This document shows, one piece after another, positions 6,315 through 10,231 of a stretch of DNA of 10,231 nt. The notes under the pieces were generated by a model. It had not been told where the DNA came from, made no database searches, and worked only from the letters and a program-made list of their open reading frames with translations. Source of the DNA: Bacteroides ovatus (GTDB taxonomy: Bacteria; Bacteroidota; Bacteroidia; Bacteroidales; Bacteroidaceae); contig JAUUNK010000180.1 in NCBI GenBank assembly GCA_030844565.1, positions 1 to 10,231 on the forward strand, given 5' to 3'. The first letter of the stretch is position 1. Every line of letters begins with the position of its first letter. A program made the translations under genes and the position numbers.

Positions 6315-6470
6315 ATGGCTTTTCCGTAACCTACAGATGAAAGTCCATCACTCGTGAAAATTATCCTATAAGGAGTTGAAAAGTACTCAAAAGAAGAAGT
6401 AAATGGATGGTTAAGGAGAATAATATGTATTCTTTTTTATTAGAAGAATGATAAAGAAAATCTATAAAGA

Positions 6471-6550
6471 AAGCCCTGCCCGGATGGAGAAAGGATACAT
6501 ATATCATCTATATAGATTTATATGGACTCTTTTTCCTTCCCGCAGGGCTT
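6471..6550 (-). terminator. Long hairpin terminator downstream of holA
   Basis: AAGCCCTGC (6471-6479) pairs with GCAGGGCTT (6542-6550). Inside it are GGA/TCC (6482-6484 with 6538-6540), GGAGAAAG/CTTTTTCC with one G-U (6486-6493 with 6529-6536) and CATATA/TATATG (6498-6503 with 6519-6524). That makes about 26 pairs in one long interrupted helix. Read on the minus strand, it begins 7 bp after the holA stop and is followed by a T-rich stretch (TCTTTATAG, then ATTTTC). This suits termination of amn-holA. The length exceeds a typical intrinsic terminator, so it might also stabilise the 3' end. Confidence 0.7.
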
Positions 6551-6556
6551 GTATTA

Positions 6557-7576
6557 TTAATGAAGAATCTTGAATACTAGTTCGCGAAGAATATCTCTGT
6601 CAGTCATCGAAACGTTATTTACTCCTTTTGATTTAGCATCGGCATATCGTATTTCTCCGATAATTTGCATGGTCTTTACTCCACTATATTTGCGCATGGC
6701 AGCCACATAGTCGCGAGCCTGCCAAGGCGTCTTCAGTCCCAGCATGGAAGCCACTCCTTGCTCTGATTTATCGGGAGCATAGTATGCAAGCATAAGATTG
6801 GAATAAAAGCTGAAGAGCAAAGAAAGAGTCATTTGCAAAGGGTTTGTCTTAGGATTTTCTTCAAAGTATTTTATTATTTTGTTAGCTTTGAGCACGTCCT
6901 TTTCGATGAGTGCGCTTCGCAACTCAAAGTTATTATAATCTTTGCTGATGCCAATATTCTTTTCTACTTGCTCGGGTGTGATACGCTTTTGGGTAGGAGG
7001 GAGAGTGATAATCAATTTTTCCAATTCTCCACTTAGGCGGCTTAAATCAGAACCGACAAAGTCAGCTAACATAGCAGTTGCCTTTGGGTCTATATCGATG
7101 CCCTTTCGTTTCATGTAGGTAGATATAAATCCAGGAAGTTGGGCATCCTTAATTTTCTTTGCTTCGAAAAGAATACCCACTTTTTCAACCTCTGCCGCCA
7201 GTTTTTTTCTTCGGTCCAATGTGCCGTGTTTATGGCATATTACGAGGATGGTGGAAAGAAGAGGCTTTTGCAAATAATAGGACAGTTCTTCCATATTCCT
7301 CACAGCTTGGGCTTCCTTGACGATGACCACTTGATACTCCGACATCATCGGATAACGCTTGGCTGCGTTGATGATGGAAGCCACGTCTATATCAGCTCCA
7401 TAGACCACTGTCAGGTTAAACTCCTTCTCCGTCTCGCTCAGCACATTTTCCATTATATAATCGGAGATTAAATCTATATAATAAGATTCTTCTCCCATGA
7501 GGTAGTAAATGGGACGATACTGTTTAGCCCTCAATTCCTTGAGTATATCGTCGCAGCTCATTTCTTGTTTTGCCAT
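6557..7576 (-). CDS. holA: DNA polymerase III delta subunit
   Basis: HolA is the clamp-loader 'wrench' that opens the sliding clamp during replication. From the ATG at 7576 the product has 339 residues, normal for the family. Recognisable parts are the N-terminal RPIYYLMGEESYYIDLISDYI (about 21-41), the strand and helix region VVIVKEAQAVRNMEELSYYL, and LVICHKHGTLDRRKKL in the AAA+-like fold. LSRLSGELEKLI, KDYNNFELRSAL and LLFSFYSNLMLAYY in the helical middle and C-terminal domains also fit. As expected for delta, there is no Walker A P-loop. The frame extends upstream to a TTG at 7597, but that would overlap amn, and MAKQEMSCDDILKEL is the more family-like start. It begins 14 nt after amn, implying co-transcription. 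Confidence 0.92.
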   Translation of the reverse strand: MAKQEMSCDDILKELRAKQYRPIYYLMGEESYYIDLISDYIMENVLSETEKEFNLTVVYGADIDVASIINAAKRYPMMSEYQVVIVKEAQAVRNMEELSYYLQKPLLSTILVICHKHGTLDRRKKLAAEVEKVGILFEAKKIKDAQLPGFISTYMKRKGIDIDPKATAMLADFVGSDLSRLSGELEKLIITLPPTQKRITPEQVEKNIGISKDYNNFELRSALIEKDVLKANKIIKYFEENPKTNPLQMTLSLLFSFYSNLMLAYYAPDKSEQGVASMLGLKTPWQARDYVAAMRKYSGVKTMQIIGEIRYADAKSKGVNNVSMTDRDILRELVFKILH

Positions 7577-7590
7577 AGTTACGTTGGGGT

Positions 7591-8367
7591 TTACCAATCA
7601 AATTTCAGGTGTTTTACTGTCTTCTTTTCGTCTATAATCATGCGAAGGGAGGCGATACCAATCTCCACATGCTCTTCTACATAATTTTGGGTGACGAGAT
7701 TGTCACTCTTATCCGTTTTCACTCCTTCGGGAATCATTGGCTGGTCGGACACAAGAAGCAAGGCTCCTGTAGGAATATGGTTGGCAAAGCCACAACTAAA
7801 CAGGGTGGCTGTCTCCATATCCACTGCCATAGCCCGGGTCTTTTTGAGGTACTCCTTAAATACGTCGTCGTGTTCCCAAATGCGGCGGTTAGTGGTATAA
7901 ACGGTTCCTGTCCAGTAGTCGCGTGCATAGTCACGGATGGCAGACGAAACGGCACGTTGCAACATGAAGGCGGGTAGTGAAGGTACCTCTGGTGGAAAGT
8001 AATCATTAGACGTTCCCTCGCCTCGAATAGCGGCGATAGGAAGGATTAAATCACCTATCTTATTCTTCTTATCGATACCTCCGCATTTGCCCAGAAAAAG
8101 GCAAGCTTTGGGGTGTATGGCTCCCAGCAGGTCCATGATAATGGCTGCATTGGGGCTTCCCATTCCAAAGTTGATGATGGTGATTCCTTCGGCGCTGGCA
8201 GACGTCATGTTGGCATCTCTTCCGAGGATAGGAACATTGAATTTCTCTGCAAAGATTTCGACGTATTTATTAAAGTTAGTCAGCAGGATGTATTCTGCAA
8301 AATCATCGAGATTACGTTTAGTATAACGTGGTAGCCAATTTGCTACGATTTCTTGCTTTGTTTTCAT
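7591..8367 (-). CDS. amn: AMP nucleosidase (PNP/UDP phosphorylase family)
   Basis: The predicted reaction is hydrolysis of AMP to adenine and ribose 5-phosphate. The 258-residue product is a single nucleoside-phosphorylase fold. It is the short Bacteroidota form, lacking the extra N-terminal domain of the roughly 480-residue E. coli Amn. Visible motifs are NFGMGSPNAAI (66-76, phosphate-binding glycine region), LGKCGGI (92-98), RGEGTSNDYF (115-124), AVDMETATLF (181-190, with the Met-Glu ribose-binding pair) and VSDQP (206-210, with the Asp that contacts the base). The ATG at 8367 follows a -7-like box at 8420-8427. holA follows after 14 nt. Assignment to AMP rather than another nucleoside rests on resemblance to the annotated family; the fold itself is secure. 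Confidence 0.88.
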   Translation of the reverse strand: MKTKQEIVANWLPRYTKRNLDDFAEYILLTNFNKYVEIFAEKFNVPILGRDANMTSASAEGITIINFGMGSPNAAIIMDLLGAIHPKACLFLGKCGGIDKKNKIGDLILPIAAIRGEGTSNDYFPPEVPSLPAFMLQRAVSSAIRDYARDYWTGTVYTTNRRIWEHDDVFKEYLKKTRAMAVDMETATLFSCGFANHIPTGALLLVSDQPMIPEGVKTDKSDNLVTQNYVEEHVEIGIASLRMIIDEKKTVKHLKFDW

Positions 8368-8377
8368 AAGAATCCAT

Positions 8378-8385
8378 TAAATTTG
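8378..8385 (+). promoter_or_regulatory. Putative -7 box for the HsdR-N-like gene
   Basis: TAAATTTG matches TAnnTTTG and lies 46 bp before the ATG at 8432. A TTTG at 8357-8360, inside the amn coding start, gives a 17-bp spacer, slightly short of the usual 19-21. It faces away from the amn box at 8420-8427, and the two transcripts would overlap at their 5' ends. Confidence 0.4.
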
Positions 8386-8419
8386 CGTCCCCGGCAAAGG
8401 GAAACTATTATTTAACTGA

Positions 8420-8427
8420 CAAAAATA
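8420..8427 (-). promoter_or_regulatory. Putative -7 box of the amn-holA promoter
   Basis: The minus strand reads TATTTTTG, matching TAnnTTTG, 52 bp upstream of the amn ATG, implying a leader of about 46 nt. It ends 4 bp short of the start codon of the divergent gene. No convincing -33 element is visible. Confidence 0.45.
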
Positions 8428-8431
8428 GTAA

Positions 8432-8881
8432 ATGTTATCATTAAATCTACCAGCATTCGATACTAAAATAAACGTGCGTAACGGAAAAAACGTAATTTTT
8501 GATGTTATTCGCAAGCGCTATGTTGCACTTACTCCGGAAGAGTGGGTACGTCAGCATTTCATTCACTTTCTGATTGATTACAAAGGATACCCGATGGCAT
8601 TGATGGCTAATGAAGTCCTTTTGAGCCTGAATGGGACTAAAAAACGCTGTGATACGGTACTTTATAAAAGGGACCTTTCCGCGAGAATGATTATAGAATA
8701 CAAGGCCCCTCAGATCGAGATTACGCAAGCCGTATTCAATCAGATTAGTCGGTATAATATGGTATTGAAAGTCGATTATCTGGTGGTGAGCAACGGGATG
8801 CAACATTATTGTTGCAAGATGGACTATGAGAATCAGAGTTATGTGTTTTTAGAAGATATTCCCGATTATGGAGGATTGTAA
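8432..8881 (+). CDS. Stand-alone HsdR N-terminal-like protein (PD-(D/E)XK fold)
   Basis: This 149-residue protein resembles the type I restriction enzyme R-subunit N-terminal domain (HSDR_N_2 type). The nuclease-fold signature is visible: E61 after an N-terminal helix (EWVRQHFIHFLI), D74 in KKRCDTVLY, E89-Y-K91 in MIIEYKAP, and a conserved Gln/Tyr region (NQISRY, 103-108). A strand VDYLVVSNG follows. It lacks the helicase motor of HsdR, and no hsdM or hsdS gene is nearby, so it is not part of a visible restriction system. The metal-binding residues look intact, so nuclease activity is possible but unproven. The gene is divergent from amn-holA and ends just before a hairpin terminator. Its substrate and role are unknown to me. 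Confidence 0.83.
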   Translation: MLSLNLPAFDTKINVRNGKNVIFDVIRKRYVALTPEEWVRQHFIHFLIDYKGYPMALMANEVLLSLNGTKKRCDTVLYKRDLSARMIIEYKAPQIEITQAVFNQISRYNMVLKVDYLVVSNGMQHYCCKMDYENQSYVFLEDIPDYGGL

Positions 8882-8890
8882 GGGGAAATA

Positions 8891-8943
8891 GGAGTTAGAG
8901 TCCAATAGCTTGTGAATAAACAAAGCATTGAACCTCTAACTCC
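8891..8943. terminator. Hairpin terminator between the HsdR-N-like and RND genes
   Basis: GGAGTTAGAG (8891-8900) pairs perfectly with CTCTAACTCC (8934-8943). The loop folds further: CAAT/ATTG (8903-8906, 8927-8930) and GCTTGT/ACAAAGC with one bulged A (8908-8913, 8920-8926). A second CTCTAAC (8960-8966), followed by TTTTTT (8967-8972), overlaps the RND stop codon and could pair with the same left arm, giving a plus-strand terminator with a U-tract. It begins 9 bp after the plus-strand gene's stop and 18 bp past the minus-strand gene's end. Confidence 0.7.
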
Positions 8944-8961
8944 CTTCCATTTTTAGCTCCT

Positions 8962-10231
8962 CTAACTTTTTTCTTCCCTCACTATGAGTGCCGTCTCTTT
9001 CTTTTCTTTTTTCTTCCCTTTTCTATCAAATCTTTCCTGCAATTTTTGCATCATTTCATAGAAGTTCGGAATGTAGATCGTGGCAAGCAATGTATTCAGT
9101 GCCATACCGAATACAACTGCGGCTCCCAATGCAATACGGCTTTGCGCTCCTGCTCCGGAAGCAAACAACAGAGGCATCACCCCCAGCACAAAAGCAAAAG
9201 ATGTCATCAATATCGGGCGCAAACGGACATGTCCTGCCTGGAAAGCAGCTTCGCGGATAGAATTTCCTTCTGCCCGGAAATCACGGGCAAATTCGACGAT
9301 TAAGATACCGTTTTTAGCCGATAATGCAATTAGTAGGATAATACCGATTTGCGTATAAATGCTTACCGGAGTATTCATGATGAGACATCCTAGCATGGCT
9401 CCTAAAAGGGCTACCGGCAATCCGATGACAGCGGCAAACGGGCTGGTCCAGCTTTCATATTGCGCAGCGAGCACCAAGAAGGCAACTACCAGTGCCATCA
9501 CCAGCACTATCGTTGTTGTATTTCCCGCATGCGTCTCTTGATATGCCACAGATGTCCATTCATAGCCGAATTCGTTTCCAAGTTGTTCTTGGATAAGCTC
9601 TTCCATCTGCCGGATAGCTTGTCCGGAGCTGCTGCCTGGAGCAACATTACACGTCAATGCTGCGGTGGAATACATATTATAACGATTGATTTGGTCCTGT
9701 CCCAAGCGTTCTTCTATCTGGGTGAATGAAGAAAAAGGAACCATCTCTCCGGACGAATTAGGAACGCTTAGTTGCAACACGTCGTCAATGACTCGCTGAG
9801 ACTGGTCGCGTGCCTCGATTTTGACCTGATAAATATGCCCAAACTGCACATAGTCATTAACATAAGCAGCTCCCATATAATAGCCTAATGTGGCAAACAC
9901 GTCATTGAGCGCTATGCCCATGAATTGCACTTTATCTCTGTCGATATTCAGGAAGTATTGGGGAACATTGGCTTGATACTGGCTTGATATAGATGCCAGG
10001 GCAGGTTTCGTGCGATAAGTGGCAAGCAGGGTCCCTATTGCCTGTTGCATCTCGGTAGGTCCCAGATTCTTCCGGTCTTCGAGTTGCAACTGCAATCCTC
10101 CCGAAGCTCCCAAACCGGGAATGGGCGGAGGCACCATGGCAAAAATCATAGCCGATTGTATTCCGTAGACTTCTTCATTAAAATGGTTGACCACGGCGGA
10201 GGCTGTATGGTCCTTCCCTTTCCGGTCAGCC
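8962..10231 (-). CDS. RND multidrug efflux pump, inner-membrane subunit, C-terminal part
   Basis: The frame is open to the right edge, so the gene is truncated by the window. The visible 422 residues match the last two-fifths of AcrB/MexB-type (HAE1) pumps, which are about 1,040 residues. They start within the porter domain and include GLGASGGLQLQLED, VQFMGIALNDVFATLGYYMGAAYVNDY, NRYNMYSTAALTCNVAPG and YEWTSVAYQE. Then come five membrane segments corresponding to TM8-TM12, including FLVLAAQYESW and LLIALSAKNGILIVEFA. The Lys of SAKN in TM10 corresponds to AcrB K940 of the proton relay. RLRPILMTSFAFVLGVMPL and a Lys-rich cytoplasmic tail complete it. Such pumps work with a periplasmic adaptor and a TolC-like channel, not visible here. 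Substrate cannot be inferred. Confidence 0.94.
   Translation of the reverse strand, partial: ADRKGKDHTASAVVNHFNEEVYGIQSAMIFAMVPPPIPGLGASGGLQLQLEDRKNLGPTEMQQAIGTLLATYRTKPALASISSQYQANVPQYFLNIDRDKVQFMGIALNDVFATLGYYMGAAYVNDYVQFGHIYQVKIEARDQSQRVIDDVLQLSVPNSSGEMVPFSSFTQIEERLGQDQINRYNMYSTAALTCNVAPGSSSGQAIRQMEELIQEQLGNEFGYEWTSVAYQETHAGNTTTIVLVMALVVAFLVLAAQYESWTSPFAAVIGLPVALLGAMLGCLIMNTPVSIYTQIGIILLIALSAKNGILIVEFARDFRAEGNSIREAAFQAGHVRLRPILMTSFAFVLGVMPLLFASGAGAQSRIALGAAVVFGMALNTLLATIYIPNFYEMMQKLQERFDRKGKKKEKKETALIVREEKS

Larger units (their letters stand above)
5423..6470. other. AT-rich gene-free region of about 1.05 kb
   Basis: No open frame of 60 codons or more lies here on either strand, and no tRNA, rRNA or transposase fragment is recognisable. 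It lies upstream of the XRE gene promoters and downstream of the holA terminator. Content I can see: an AT-only 8-bp hairpin (AATATTTT 5535-5542, AAAATATT 5548-5555), an 11-bp direct repeat TGTAAATAGTA (5487-5497, 5815-5825), an inverted pair TACAAGTA/TACTTGTA (5723-5730, 5745-5752), and a plus-strand -7-like box TACTTTTG (5766-5773) without a well-spaced -33. The palindromes, micro-ORF and 22-bp repeats listed separately also lie here. A second micro-ORF at 6115-6195 would encode 26 residues with nine Lys/Arg. Most -7 matches may be chance given the base composition. Confidence 0.7.

Noticed and set aside
6330..6360. The sequence GATGAAAGTCCATCACTC hinted at the conserved GAAAGTCC core of RNase P RNA.
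   Set aside because: The rest of the RNase P RNA core and its GC-rich helices are absent around it.
6425..6451. An 8-codon frame preceded by AAGGAG at good Shine-Dalgarno spacing.
   Set aside because: These bacteria seldom rely on Shine-Dalgarno pairing and the peptide is too short to defend; the purine run is probably coincidental.
7139..7471. A 110-codon plus-strand frame inside holA, and a similar 122-codon frame inside amn (7609-7977).
   Set aside because: Both are antisense shadows of well-supported conserved genes.
8432..8881. A type I restriction system, suggested by the HsdR-N-like protein.
   Set aside because: There is no motor domain, methyltransferase or specificity gene in the window; neighbours are housekeeping genes.
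8910..8918. TGTGAATAA, the complement of a DnaA-box variant TTATTCACA.
   Set aside because: It is single, lies in a terminator loop and has no cluster of boxes, so it gives no support for an origin here.

Overview
The window looks like chromosomal DNA from a Bacteroides-type gut bacterium (Bacteroidales). Three things point there. The proteins read as Bacteroides versions of housekeeping families. Gene starts lack Shine-Dalgarno sequences. Most gene starts are preceded by the Bacteroides -7 promoter motif TAnnTTTG. This assignment comes from reading the sequence; no database search was made.

Layout, left to right. Positions 1-50 are the first 16 codons of dapA (minus). ligA (NAD+-dependent DNA ligase, minus) and trmD (tRNA m1G37 methyltransferase, plus) diverge from a compact 77-bp promoter region whose two -7 boxes form a mirror pair. 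A bidirectional terminator separates trmD from the convergent pyrK-pyrD operon (minus), which encodes the two subunits of an NAD+-linked class 1B dihydroorotate dehydrogenase. Upstream of pyrK is a small XRE-type regulator gene (minus) with tandem promoters and an operator-like palindrome.

Positions 5423-6470 are about 1.05 kb of AT-rich DNA without a convincing gene, which is unusual among these tightly packed genes. It holds a 28-bp near-perfect palindrome beside a -7-like box, a possible 36-codon secreted micro-ORF, and four degenerate tandem 22-bp units that can form competing hairpins. It ends at a long hairpin terminator serving holA.

The amn-holA pair (AMP nucleosidase, then DNA polymerase III delta; minus) follows. 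A stand-alone HsdR-N-like PD-(D/E)XK protein gene (plus) diverges from amn. The right edge is the C-terminal 422 residues of an AcrB-type RND efflux pump (minus), convergent with the nuclease-like gene across a hairpin terminator.

Nearly all genes are ordinary core functions: DNA ligation and replication, tRNA modification, pyrimidine synthesis, AMP turnover and efflux. I see no insertion sequence, CRISPR array, tRNA, rRNA or recognisable defence island. The best candidate for something undescribed is the 5423-6470 region, especially the 22-bp repeat block and the palindromes. No function can be assigned from sequence alone.
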